Both the position numbers and the translations under genes were made by a program. The notes under the pieces are model-generated. The model saw only the letters and a program-made list of their open reading frames with translations. It was not told the DNA's origin and did not search any database. From Halomonas sp. YLGW01 (lineage in GTDB: Bacteria; Pseudomonadota; Gammaproteobacteria; Pseudomonadales; Halomonadaceae), in contig NZ_CP062005.1 of assembly GCF_014840935.1 (NCBI RefSeq), forward strand, positions 2,170,001 to 2,234,000: a stretch of 64,000 nucleotides of DNA. Direction: 5' to 3'. Position 1 is the first letter of the stretch. Every line of letters starts with the position of its first letter. Positions 35,410 to 44,500 of this stretch are shown here, piece by piece.

Positions 35410-36498
35410 TTATAGGCCTCCCAGGTGCGCCGGAATGTGTACCACGCCGCCCAGCCGATCGAAGGCATAGACCTTGTGCGTGGGCACGTAGAGGGTGACA
35501 GGGTCGTCGGGATCGTACTCGTGCACGCCTTCCAGCAGCACCGTCATCTGAAACTGCGCGTTATGTACGTGCAGGAAGGTTTCCGAGCCGCTGAGCTCGG
35601 CCAGATCGACGCGCATCTCCAGCGCCAGATCGTCCGCGGTCTGTGGGCTCAAGGCGATGTGCGAGGCACGAATACCGAATCGGTAATCCCCCGCGCCCAG
35701 CGGGCGGAGGTCATCATTGAGGGGGAAGCGGATGCCGCCCTCGAGCTGCACCTCGTTGCCGGCGATGCTGCCGTCGACGACATTGATCGGCGGCTCCGAG
35801 AACATCTCGGCGGCGAGAATATCCTTCGGGCGGTGATACACCTCCTCGGTGGGCCCGTACTGCAGCAGTCGTCCCTCATGCAATACGGCGGTGTTGCCGC
35901 CAAGGGCCAAGGCCTCGCCGGGCTCGGTGGTGGCATAGACCGCGATGCAATGGCGCTCGCTGAACAGGGTACGCAGCTCGTCACGCAGCTCCTCGCGCAG
36001 CTTGTAATCCAGGTTCACCAGCGGCTCATCGAAGAGGATGACATCGGCTTCCTTGACCAGTGCCCGCCCCATGGCGGTGCGCTGTTGCTGGCCGCCGGAC
36101 AGCTCCAGCGGGAAGCGCTCCAGTAGATGATCGATGCGCAGCATCTCGGCGGTCTCACGCACGCGACGATCGATGTCGGCGCCGGCGACCTTGGCCAGCC
36201 TGAGTGGCGAGGCGATGTTTTCGTATACGCTCAGCGCCGGATAGTTGATGAACTGCTGGTACACCATCGAGACGTTGCGGCGCCGAACCGAGACGCCGGT
36301 CACGTCGCGACCATCCATCATGACGCGCCCACGGGTTGGCACCTCCAGCCCGGCCATCAAGCGCATCAGCGTCGTCTTGCCGGCCAGGGTGCGGCCCAGC
36401 AGCACATTGAACGACCCCGGGGCCAGCTCCATATTCACGCCATCGATATGGGTGGCGCCGTTGACCACGTGGTCGATGTTCTCGAGGATCAGGGACAT
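35410..36498 (-). CDS. glpS: Glycerol ABC transporter ATPase GlpS (no H-loop histidine)
   Basis: The 362-residue ATPase has Walker A (GRTLAGKT, 35-42), a perfect signature (LSGGQQQR, 133-140) and Walker B (VILFDE, 153-158). The H-loop position reads ATTEP (Thr191 where histidine is expected). A C-terminal regulatory domain follows, as in MalK-type subunits. It is the first gene of the glycerol operon. Ahead of it lie a strong palindrome (36672-36697) and a partly matching site (36649-36661), a likely operator. The ribosome site before the ATG is poor (no clear AGGA), a possible point of control. Confidence 0.92.
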   Translation of the reverse strand: MSLILENIDHVVNGATHIDGVNMELAPGSFNVLLGRTLAGKTTLMRLMAGLEVPTRGRVMMDGRDVTGVSVRRRNVSMVYQQFINYPALSVYENIASPLRLAKVAGADIDRRVRETAEMLRIDHLLERFPLELSGGQQQRTAMGRALVKEADVILFDEPLVNLDYKLREELRDELRTLFSERHCIAVYATTEPGEALALGGNTAVLHEGRLLQYGPTEEVYHRPKDILAAEMFSEPPINVVDGSIAGNEVQLEGGIRFPLNDDLRPLGAGDYRFGIRASHIALSPQTADDLALEMRVDLAELSGSETFLHVHNAQFQMTVLLEGVHEYDPDDPVTLYVPTHKVYAFDRLGGVVHIPAHLGGL

Positions 36499-36992
36499 GG
36501 CGTTCTCGCGGGCAGCAAGGATGAGACGGCACGGGACGTCAGGTAACCAGGCGTCACGCGGTATGGGAGTGGGGTGAGAATCAACACCAGGTGAGCTCCT
36601 GTTTAATTGTTGTAGGGAGCGAGTCAGAACACCAGGTTCGCGTCAGCGTCACATGATGTTCACTTACAAACAAACGAACATCACATGATGTTCGTTTCAG
36701 GGCTCAGACTAGTGCAGAGGGGGCCGGGCGACAATGCATTCCGAGCCTTTCCGACTTATACCTTGGTCTATAAAGCCAGTAAAATCAGCAGAATGCTTGA
36801 TAGGTGGCGGCAAAAAGGGGTGTGAAAGCTAGCTTTCGTTTTCGATCACGCAGAGGCGCCATTAGCGAAGATCCGGCGGCACCGTGTCAGCACCGCCGAT
36901 CGCCATGACCCGACAATCGACAGGGAAGGAGTAAGGCGGGGGGACTGGAGGACGCAAGGGGAAAACAGACGCCGATCGGGACAGAGAGAGAG
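36499..36992. other. Intergenic region holding the glp promoter and operator
   Basis: This 494-base gap separates glpS from the 96-residue gene, both read leftward. It holds the palindromic operator candidate (annotated separately), a second imperfect dyad TTATA...TATAA (36756-36773), AT-rich patches around 36600-36700 and 36770-36840, and a weak GC hairpin (CGGCGG/CCGCCG, 36874-36898) that could end the upstream gene. I find no open frame with coding character. No -10/-35 pair is convincing. Confidence 0.6.
36649..36697. promoter_or_regulatory. Operator candidate of the glycerol operon
   Basis: AAACGAACATCA (36672-36683) and TGATGTTCGTTT (36686-36697) form a perfect palindrome with 12-base arms and a two-base centre. 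The 13-base string TCACATGATGTTC within it (36681-36693) recurs exactly at 36649-36661, 32 bases away or about three helical turns. GAACAT/TTCG elements resemble those in known GlpR (DeoR-family) sites. It lies about 150-200 bases before glpS. Confidence 0.7.
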
Positions 36993-37283
36993 CTAGCGCT
37001 TCCCGTCGTCGGTGGCGTCATCTTCGGCGCCTTTCTTGCCCTGGGCCGCCAACGCATCGCCATGCGCCCGGGGATCAATCTTCTGTTCGAGCTGCTCGGC
37101 GCCCTCGGCCAGAGACTCGTGATAACGCGACCAGTCTTCCCAATCATGCGGTGTGCCGCTGCGCGGGCGATGCTGTCCCGCCTCGAGCGCTCGGGACCAG
37201 GCCAGCTCCTCGAGGGTGTGCGGCTTCTCTTCTTCCTTGTCCAGCTCGATGCCTTTCTTGGCGAGATATTGACGTGCATCCAT
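36993..37283 (-). CDS. Small hydrophilic protein of unknown function
   Basis: The 96-residue product (MDARQYLAKKGIELD...) is highly charged, with many Glu, Lys and Asp residues, no hydrophobic segment and a probably disordered C-terminal third. It contains LEELAWSRALEAGQ and HDWEDWSRYHESLAEG, which may form helices. I do not recognise a family. AGGAGAAA lies seven bases before the ATG at 37283, a strong ribosome site, so it is likely real. It is divergent from the flavoprotein gene at 37609. Confidence 0.65.
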   Translation of the reverse strand: MDARQYLAKKGIELDKEEEKPHTLEELAWSRALEAGQHRPRSGTPHDWEDWSRYHESLAEGAEQLEQKIDPRAHGDALAAQGKKGAEDDATDDGKR

Positions 37284-37608
37284 GGGGTTTCTCCTGTGTT
37301 GCTGTGAAGGACCGGTGCGGTAAAGGGCGGACGCTGAGAATGACGGTCGCCGGAAATGGTGACATTGGATGTGGCGACGGCCGAATCGAATGCTCCTACC
37401 CGGCAGACCCGGACCGACAGCGGGCGTTTCATCAGCGAAGGCTATCGAAAAGTTAAAATCAATTAAATTCCCCTCTTGCCGACGACCCCGGATACTCATT
37501 GGCGTTTTGCGGCCGGCAGCCTCCCTGGTCACACCCTCAAGCACAGGCGCGAGAGGGTCGGCTCAGGGCTCCGCCGCCGGCTTCATCCACCCTACAAGGA
37601 TACCAGCC
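37284..37608. other. Intergenic region between divergent genes
   Basis: This 325-base gap lies between the 96-residue gene (leftward) and the flavoprotein gene (rightward). It has one clearly AT-rich patch (about 37448-37474) that could hold a promoter, but I cannot assign -10 and -35 boxes. No coding frame looks real. Confidence 0.5.
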
Positions 37609-39078
37609 ATGCAAGAACGTCAGGTCGATGTCGCCATCATCGGTGCCGGAACCGCCGGTCTCGGCGCCTACCGCGCCGCCAAGCAGCACACCGACGCCGT
37701 GGTCATGATCGAAGGCGGCCCCTACGGCACCACCTGTGCCCGGGTGGGTTGCATGCCCTCGAAGCTCCTGATTGCGGCGGCCGAGGCCGCGCATCAGGCC
37801 GCCGACACCGATGCCTTCGGCATCCGCGTCAAGGGCGACATCGAGGTCGATGGCGCCGCCGTGATGGATCGCGTCAAGCGTGAACGGGACCGCTTCGTGG
37901 GCTTCGTCCTGGAGTCGGTCGAGCGGATTCCCGACGCGGACCGGCTGCGCGGCTATGCCCGCTTCGAAGATGCCCATACGCTGCTGGTCGATGACCACAC
38001 CCGCGTCCGCGCCAAGCGGATCGTCATCGCCAGCGGGTCCCGGCCCAGCTACCCCGGCGACTTCGAGGCCGCCGGCGATCGCCTGATCATCAACGACGAC
38101 GTCTTCGAATGGGACACCCTGCCGGAATCGGTGGCGGTGTTCGGCCCCGGCGTCATCGGTCTCGAGCTCGGCCAGGCCCTGCATCGTCTCGGCGTGCGCC
38201 TGCGGGTATTCGGCGTCGGTGGCGCCCTTGGCCCGCTTCAGGACACGGCGGTGCGCCAGATGGCGGATAGCACCTTCAATCAGGAGTTCTACGTCGACCC
38301 CGATGCCCGGGTCGAGCGCATCGAACGCGACGGGGACAGCGTGGTCGTGACCTTCCTCGAGCGGGACAGCGGTGAGCGGCTGACCGAGCACTTCGACTAC
38401 CTGCTGGCCGCCACCGGACGGCGCCCCAACGTCGATCGGCTCTCGATCGAGAATGCCGGCCTGACCCTCAACGAGCGCGGCGTGCCGACCTACAACAGTT
38501 TCACCCTGCAGTGTCGTAATGCCGACGGAGGCCCCAGCCATATCTTCATCGCCGGTGACGCCGACCAGGACCTCCCCCTGCTGCACGAAGCCAGCGACGA
38601 GGGCCGCATCGCAGGCGACAATGCCGGACGCTACCCGGAAATGCGCGCCGGCCAGCGCCGCACACCGTTGGCGGTGGTGTTTAGCGATCCGCAGATGGCA
38701 ACGGTAGGCCTCAGCTATGCTGAACTGGAGAGGCGTTATGGCGGATGTGACTGCCTAGCCAGCGGCGAGGTGTGGTTCGAGGGCCAGGGACGCTCGAGGG
38801 TGATGCGGGTCAACAAGGGGCTGATGCGGGTCTATGCCGAACAGGGCAGCGGGCTCTTCCTGGGCGCCGAGATCTTCGGCCCTCGCGCCGAGCACCTGGC
38901 CCACCTGCTGGCCTGGGCACAGCAGCAGCGCATGACGGTTGGCCAGATGCTGGAGATGCCGTTCTATCACCCGGTCATCGAGGAAGGCTTGCGAACCGCC
39001 CTTCGCGACCTGAACGCCAATCTCAAGCTCGGCTCTCGGATCGTCGAGCGCTGCATGGAATGCGGACCGGGCGACTGA
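37609..39078 (+). CDS. Dihydrolipoyl dehydrogenase-like pyridine nucleotide-disulfide oxidoreductase
   Basis: The 489-residue flavoprotein shows the FAD motif [12 protein letters not shown] (10-21), the redox disulfide [10 protein letters not shown] (Cys-x4-Cys), the NAD-binding [18 protein letters not shown], the second FAD motif [10 protein letters not shown] and a C-terminal active-site helix [10 protein letters not shown] (His-Pro...Glu). The sequence around the C-terminal base differs from the HPTxSE of true lipoamide dehydrogenases, and no 2-oxoacid dehydrogenase genes are nearby, so the disulfide substrate is open. AAGGA supports the ATG at 37609 against a longer frame from 37369. A CBS protein gene follows 58 bases later. 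Confidence 0.88.
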   Translation: MQERQVDVAIIGAGTAGLGAYRAAKQHTDAVVMIEGGPYGTTCARVGCMPSKLLIAAAEAAHQAADTDAFGIRVKGDIEVDGAAVMDRVKRERDRFVGFVLESVERIPDADRLRGYARFEDAHTLLVDDHTRVRAKRIVIASGSRPSYPGDFEAAGDRLIINDDVFEWDTLPESVAVFGPGVIGLELGQALHRLGVRLRVFGVGGALGPLQDTAVRQMADSTFNQEFYVDPDARVERIERDGDSVVVTFLERDSGERLTEHFDYLLAATGRRPNVDRLSIENAGLTLNERGVPTYNSFTLQCRNADGGPSHIFIAGDADQDLPLLHEASDEGRIAGDNAGRYPEMRAGQRRTPLAVVFSDPQMATVGLSYAELERRYGGCDCLASGEVWFEGQGRSRVMRVNKGLMRVYAEQGSGLFLGAEIFGPRAEHLAHLLAWAQQQRMTVGQMLEMPFYHPVIEEGLRTALRDLNANLKLGSRIVERCMECGPGD

Positions 39079-39136
39079 CCCCACCCGGTGCCAAACGAAG
39101 TAATGGGTCACGGCGCTTGACGCAAGGAGACTGACG

Positions 39137-39550
39137 ATGGCTCACACTGCTCCCAACATCGTGCGCGACATCATGTCCCGCGATTGCTACCGGGTGACCG
39201 GCAATACCTCGGTCACCAACCTGGTCAAGGGCCTGGCGTTACACCGCCTGCCCGGCGTGCCGGTGGTCGACGACCGGGATCACCTGATCGGTTTCATCTC
39301 GGAACAGGACGTCCTCGGCAAGCTGCTCGAGAGCGCCTACCTCAACGATGAGCCGCCGCTGGTCAGGGAACTGATGCGTCACGAGGTGCTGTCGGTGACG
39401 CCGGCCAAGAGCATCACCGACCTCGCCCAGGAGATGCTCGGCACCAAGCCCAAGGTCTACCCGGTGGTGGAGCAGGAACGTCTGGTGGGCATCGTCACCC
39501 GCCGCGACATCCTGAGCGCCATCCTGCAGATGCGCGGCGGGCGCCACTGA
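39137..39550 (+). CDS. CBS-domain protein
   Basis: The 137-residue protein consists of two CBS motifs only: about 8-62 (IVRDIMSRDCYRVTGNTSV to LIGFISEQDVL) and about 75-133 (LMRHEVLSVTPAKSI to LVGIVTRRDIL). Tandem CBS pairs usually bind adenosine nucleotides and act as energy sensors. AAGGAGA precedes the ATG. It follows the flavoprotein gene and shares its terminator (39579-39625), so an adenylate-controlled redox function is conceivable. Confidence 0.9.
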   Translation: MAHTAPNIVRDIMSRDCYRVTGNTSVTNLVKGLALHRLPGVPVVDDRDHLIGFISEQDVLGKLLESAYLNDEPPLVRELMRHEVLSVTPAKSITDLAQEMLGTKPKVYPVVEQERLVGIVTRRDILSAILQMRGGRH

Positions 39551-39578
39551 CTCACATCGTTCACCCCCTGCCATGACT

Positions 39579-39625
39579 CGACGTTGCCCCTTCGCCGAAC
39601 TGACGGCGAGGGGGCAACGTCGTTT
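39579..39625 (+). terminator. Terminator of the flavoprotein-CBS unit
   Basis: A 19-bp stem (39579-39597 with 39604-39622; one G-T pair) closes the loop AACTGA, and TTT follows on the plus strand. Confidence 0.85.
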
Positions 39626-39669
39626 GGCGGCTCACACCACCCGACAAGTCCGCTGCCCGACCTCCAGGC

Positions 39670-39699
39670 AAAAAAAACGCCATGTGCGGGCACATGGCG
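39670..39699 (-). terminator. Minus-strand terminator without an assigned gene
   Basis: CGCCATGTGC (39678-39687) pairs perfectly with GCACATGGCG (39690-39699). On the minus strand the stem is followed by eight T residues (complement of 39670-39677). The plus-strand side has no T-tract. No minus-strand gene precedes it. Confidence 0.75.
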
Positions 39700-39887
39700 G
39701 TCAAGATCGAAACCAGAGTACGTACGCCTCATTGCGACTGCTATCGCCAAGGAATAGGTACTCAACCACTATGACCGCGCACACGCGAGAATTCTCCCTG
39801 GCAGCCGAAAAAAACTGCCCGACGATCATTTCTGGTCGTGGAGGCTAGACGCTATCTAACGCATTGGTTACAGTAACCTTTCGATCA

Positions 39888-39961
39888 GCGGGTGTAGCTC
39901 AATGGTAGAGCAGAAGCTTCCCAAGCTTAAGACGAGGGTTCGATTCCCTTCACCCGCTCCA
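39888..39961 (+). tRNA. tRNA-Gly, anticodon CCC
   Basis: The 74 bases fold into a full cloverleaf: acceptor GCGGGTG with CACCCGC, D stem GCTC/GAGC, anticodon loop TTCCCAA (CCC at 39920-39922), T arm with TTCGATT, and an encoded 3' CCA. The outermost anticodon-stem pair (27-43) is a G-A mismatch, a small oddity. It reads GGG glycine codons, which are used in GC-rich genomes. Confidence 0.95.
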
Positions 39962-40011
39962 TCTTCGATCTCTTCCCGATCCCGCCTTTCCTTCGTCAGT
40001 GAGTCGCCTGC

Positions 40012-40386
40012 ATGGCCATCTTCCTGCTGATCTTTGCCGTGTGCTTTCTGGTCATCGGCGGCATGGTCGGTGTCATGATGCTGACCCGCACGCCCCGCTA
40101 TCGCACCGGCGCCCATGACCTGCTAACACTGTTTGACAAGGCGCTGGCCGGTACTCTCAGTGAAGCGGAGTGGCATACCGTCATCGGCTATCCAGTACGC
40201 CATGATGACTTCCTCGAGGGCGTCCGCCGACGAGCTCAGCATCTAATGGACGAACACGGTCGCCCCTGGCAGGCCGCTCAGGGCGGGTCGCTGTTTTCCC
40301 GCCGCGGCCGTGAAGATCTAAAGGCCCTGCGGGACCACCTCGCCTCGCGCACTGCGCTGCGCGAGACGCAAGAAGAGCACAGGTAA
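40012..40386 (+). CDS. Small protein with N-terminal membrane anchor, unknown function
   Basis: The 124-residue product begins with one strong membrane segment (AIFLLIFAVCFLVIGGMVGVMML, about 2-24), followed by a charged cytoplasmic part with DLLTLFDKALAGTLSEAEWHTVIGYPVRHDDFLEGVRRR and a basic C-terminus. I do not recognise a family name. The ribosome site before 40012 is weak (GTGAG). It follows tRNA-Gly by 50 bases. Confidence 0.7.
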   Translation: MAIFLLIFAVCFLVIGGMVGVMMLTRTPRYRTGAHDLLTLFDKALAGTLSEAEWHTVIGYPVRHDDFLEGVRRRAQHLMDEHGRPWQAAQGGSLFSRRGREDLKALRDHLASRTALRETQEEHR

Positions 40387-40460
40387 GGTTGCTATCTTTC
40401 ACCTTACATCCGGGTACAATGTTCGCCTGACAGGCTTCATGTGCCGGGAGAGCCAAAGCG

Positions 40461-41261
40461 ATGCCCAGCGCGATACATCTGGTCCCGCTCGATACCACCA
40501 CCAAGCACCATGATCACGATCATCATCAGATCGTGATCGGGGTTGATGGTCATGCCGAGTTCGAGATCGAGGGCCTGGGAGGCTCCATTGCCCCGCTCTC
40601 GGGCTGTATCGTGCCAGCGAGCCATGTGCATTATTACGAAGGGGTAGGCGACAATCGCCACCTCATCCTGAACCTGCCGCCCACTTCCTTCCCCCTGGCA
40701 GGCGCGCAGCAGGAACTGTCCCGGCTGTTCGATGCCCCCCTCTTCTTCTCGCTAGACGAGGCCCTGACTCGCTACCTCGATTTCCTGGTCCAGGAACTTG
40801 CACGCCTGCAAGAGGGGGCGCCGCAACCCCTGATGCACCAGGACATGCTGGCGAGCACGTTTCTGTCCTGCCTGAACGTGCGCATGCAACCCTCACGACA
40901 GCACTCGAGCGGCCTTAAACGCATCGACCTCGATGCCCTGGATCGCTACATCCAGCGACACCTGTCGCAACGGCTCAACGTGGCTCACCTGGCGCGCCAG
41001 GCCTGCCTGAGCGAAGCCCATTTCAATGACTGCTTCCGTCGGCAAACAGGCATCACCCCCTACCAGTATCTGCTCACCAGACGCCTACGTGCCGCCCGAC
41101 ATCTGCTGCTTTCAACGCGTCTGCCATTATCAGAAATTGCTGATCAAACAGGCTTTTCTTCCCAAAGCGCCCTATCGCATGCCTTCCGCCGCAGCTTCGG
41201 CCACCCTCCCAGCGCCTTGCGCCGGCCAACACCCCCTACCATCCTGACTAGCGACGGCTAG
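40461..41261 (+). CDS. pruR: AraC-family regulator, probable proline regulator PruR
   Basis: The 266-residue protein has a cupin-like N-terminal sensor (THHDHDHHQ-like histidines at about 15-22, then IVIGVDGHAEFEIEG) and a C-terminal AraC/XylS domain with two helix-turn-helix units (LNVAHLARQACLSEAHFNDCFRRQTGITPYQYL and LPLSEIADQTGFSSQSALSHAFRRSFG). Its place directly before putA and putP matches PruR of Pseudomonas aeruginosa, an AraC-type activator of putAP, so proline sensing is likely. GGAGAG lies about eight bases before the ATG. A structured terminator directly follows the stop codon. Confidence 0.85.
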   Translation: MPSAIHLVPLDTTTKHHDHDHHQIVIGVDGHAEFEIEGLGGSIAPLSGCIVPASHVHYYEGVGDNRHLILNLPPTSFPLAGAQQELSRLFDAPLFFSLDEALTRYLDFLVQELARLQEGAPQPLMHQDMLASTFLSCLNVRMQPSRQHSSGLKRIDLDALDRYIQRHLSQRLNVAHLARQACLSEAHFNDCFRRQTGITPYQYLLTRRLRAARHLLLSTRLPLSEIADQTGFSSQSALSHAFRRSFGHPPSALRRPTPPTILTSDG

Positions 41262-41263
41262 TT

Positions 41264-41322
41264 AGCGGGGATTAGACAAAAGTCTAGGTGGCGACACCGG
41301 CAGGCCACGCTCCCCGCTTTTT
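41264..41322 (+). terminator. Three-way-junction terminator between pruR and putA
   Basis: The outer stem AGCGGGGA (41264-41271) pairs with TCCCCGCT (41311-41318). Inside are two further hairpins: TAGAC/GTCTA (41273-41286) and GTGGC/GCCAC (41289-41307). TTTTT (41318-41322) follows the outer stem. It begins two bases after the pruR stop codon. Confidence 0.7.
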
Positions 41323-41525
41323 GACAAATCAAGCCGGGGAATTCGCAAGACGCCGGCCGGCTGCAGCACTACATTCACTCAATCAAGAAACGCTCACGGG
41401 CAGTCTGCGCCTGCCCCATCGTTTCCTGGGCCACGCTTCACCAGCCGGGCGCCTGCTGTTCCTGCAGGACACCTGACGCTTGTCAGCCATCTCGCTCGGT
41501 CACGCATTGTCATGGGGTAGTCATA

Positions 41526-44500
41526 ATGCTTAATGCTAACAACATGCTGGATAGCACCACTTGGAAGCAGGACCTGGATACGCTGTTTGCCCGCATCAGC
41601 GACCATTATGTCGTCGATGAAGAAACCTTCGTGGGTGAACTCGTCGACTTCCTGTCCGCCGACGAAGCCGACTTCAAGCGGACCGCCAATCAGGCGGCCG
41701 AGCTGGTGCGCGAAGTCCGGGAAATGGACACGGCCGTCGACTCCATCGATGAACTCCTCCAGCAATACAGCCTCGATACCAACGAGGGCCTGATGCTGAT
41801 GTGCCTCGCCGAGGCCATGCTGCGCATCCCCGACAAGGAAACGGCCGACGCCCTGATCGAAGACAAGCTGGGGCCTGCTGACTGGAAGGCCCACGTCGGC
41901 AAGAGCGAGTCCTGGTTCGTCAATGCATCGACCTGGGGCCTGCTGATGACCGGCCGTGTCATCAATCTGGACAAGCCCAAGGAAGGTCGGCCCGCCCACT
42001 TCATCAACAAGCTCGTCAACCGCATGGGTGAGCCGGTGATTCGCCGCGCCATGTACGAAGCGATGAAGATCATGGGCAAGCAGTTCGTGCTCGGCCGCGA
42101 CATCGAGGAGGCGCTCAAGCGCTCCAAGCCGCTGTTCGACAAGGGCTACACCTACTCCTACGACATGCTCGGCGAAGCGGCCCGCACCCGCGCCGACGCC
42201 AAGCGCTATTTCGATTCCTATGCCAACGCCATCAAGAGCGTCGGCAAGACCAGCAAGTCGCTGTCGTCCAAGACCCCCTCCCCGTCGATCTCCATCAAGC
42301 TCTCGGCGCTGCATCCCCGCTATGAGTTCGGTCGCCGCGAGCAGGTTCTCGAAGAGCTGGTCGGCACCGTGCGCGAGCTGGCCGCCATGGCTCGCGAGCG
42401 CGATGTCGCCATGACCATCGACGCCGAGGAGGTCGATCGCCTGGAGCTGTCGCTGGAAGTCTTCCGCGCGGTCTATGAGAGCGACACCTGCAAGGGCTGG
42501 GGCCACTTCGGGCTGGTCGTGCAGGCCTATTCCAAGCGGGCGCTGCCGGTGCTGCATTACCTCAACCGCCTGGCGGATGAGCAGGGCGACGAGATCCCGA
42601 TGCGCCTGGTCAAGGGCGCCTACTGGGACACCGAGGTCAAGGAATGCCAACAGATCGGCGTCGATGGCTATCCGGTCTACACCCGCAAGGCCAGCACCGA
42701 TGTGGCCTACCTGGTCTGCGCCAGCTTCCTGCTGTCGGAGAACACTCGCGGGCGCATCTTCCCGCAGTTCGCGACCCATAACGCGCACACCATCAGCACC
42801 ATCCTGGAGCTGGCCAACGAGTCCAGTCGCCCCTTCGAGTTCCAGCGTCTGCACGGCATGGGCGAAGCCCTCTACGACGCCGCCCTCAAGCGTGCCCCGC
42901 AAGGCACCTACTGCCGCATCTACGCGCCGGTAGGCGCCCACAAGGACCTGCTGCCGTACCTGGTGCGTCGCCTGCTGGAAAACGGCGCCAACTCCTCCTT
43001 CGTGCACCAGCTGGTGGACCCGCGCGTGCCGGTGGAATCGCTTTGCGTGCACCCGGTGGAGACGCTCAAGCAGTACAAGACCTATGCCAATAACCGGATT
43101 CCTTTGCCCAAGGACATCTACGGCCCCAACCGCGTGAACTCGAAGGGAGTGAACTTGAACATCAATAGCCAGTACCAGCCCCTCATGGACGAGATGGCCA
43201 AATTCATGGATAAGGCGTACCACGCCAAGCCGCTCCTGGCCTTCGATGTCGCCGATGACAGCAGCGCGCGCCATGAGGTCCTGTGCCCGTTCGACCGCAA
43301 GGTCAAGGTCGGCAGCGTGCAGTGGACCAGCAAGGATCAGGCCTCCAAGGCCGTGGATGCCGCCTGGGCCGCCTTCCCGCGCTGGGAAAGCACCCCGGTC
43401 GCCGAGCGTGCCGCCATCATCCGTCGCCTGGGCGACCTGATGGAAGAGAACCTCGCCGAGCTGATGACCCTGTGCTCTCGCGAAGGCGGCAAGCTGCTGA
43501 CCGACGGCGTCGACGAGATCCGCGAGGCGGTGGACTTCTGCCGCTACTACGCGACCCGTGCCGAAGAGCTGTTCGGTGGCGCCACTACCCTGCCGGGGCC
43601 GACCGGTGAGTCCAACGAGCTGATGCTGTCCGGCAAGGGCGTGTTCGCCGCCATCAGCCCCTGGAACTTCCCGATCGCCATCTTCTGCGGTCAGGTCGTC
43701 GCGGCGGCCGTTGCGGGCAACCCGGTACTGGCCAAGCCCGCCGAGCAGACCTCGCTGGCGGCCAACCGCGTCATCGAGCTGCTTCATGAGGCCGGCATGC
43801 CGCGTGACGTGGTTCAGCTGCTGCCCGGCGACGGCCCCACCGTGGGCAGCGTGCTCAGCGGCGACCCGCGCATCACCGGCGTGGTCTTCACCGGCGGCAC
43901 CGACACCGCTCAGATCATCAACCGTGCCCTGGCGGCTCGCGAAGGCGCCGCCCTGCCGACGCTGATCGCCGAGACCGGCGGCATGAACGCCATGATCGTC
44001 GACTCCACCGCCCTGCCCGAGCAGGTCGTCGCCGACGTCGTGCAATCCGCCTTCCAGAGTGCCGGCCAGCGCTGCTCCGCTCTGCGCGTGCTCTACCTCC
44101 AGGAAGACGTCGCCGACCGGGTCATCGAGATCCTCAAGGGCGCCATGGATGAGCTGCACGTGGGCGATCCGCGCAACCTGGGCACCGACGTGGGCCCGGT
44201 GATCGACGAGGATGCCCGCAAGGGCCTGATGGCGCACATCGAGAAGCTCAAGGGCGAGGGCCGTCTGGTCGCCGAGACCCGTCTCGACCCGGCGCACACC
44301 GCCGAAGGCACCTTCGTCGCCCCGGTGGCCTTCGAGATCGATGGCATCGACGCCCTGGAGAGGGAACAGTTCGGCCCGATCCTGCACATCGTTCGCTACA
44401 AGGCCAGCGAGATCGACAAGGTCGTTCAGTCCATCAACGACCGTCGCTATGGCCTGACCTTCGGCGTGCACAGCCGCAATGAATCCTTCGCCGAGGAGAT

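Larger units (their letters stand above)
39551..39887. other. Gene-free region between the CBS gene and tRNA-Gly
   Basis: These 337 bases hold two terminators of opposite orientation (39579-39625, plus; 39670-39699, minus) and an AT-richer stretch (about 39700-39880) before the tRNA. The latter contains a palindrome GGTTACAGTAACC (39866-39878) close to the tRNA start that may belong to its promoter. No protein-coding frame is convincing. Confidence 0.5.

Noticed and set aside
36756-36773. TTATA...TATAA imperfect dyad upstream of glpS as a second operator
   Set aside because: Only five-base arms pair and the centre is mismatched. It is noted within the intergenic entry but not strong enough for its own call.
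41394-44471. 1025-codon open frame antisense to putA
   Set aside because: Same reason: it is the codon-position mirror of a clear PutA gene, low in complexity (His, Gly, Val, Leu) and without a ribosome site.
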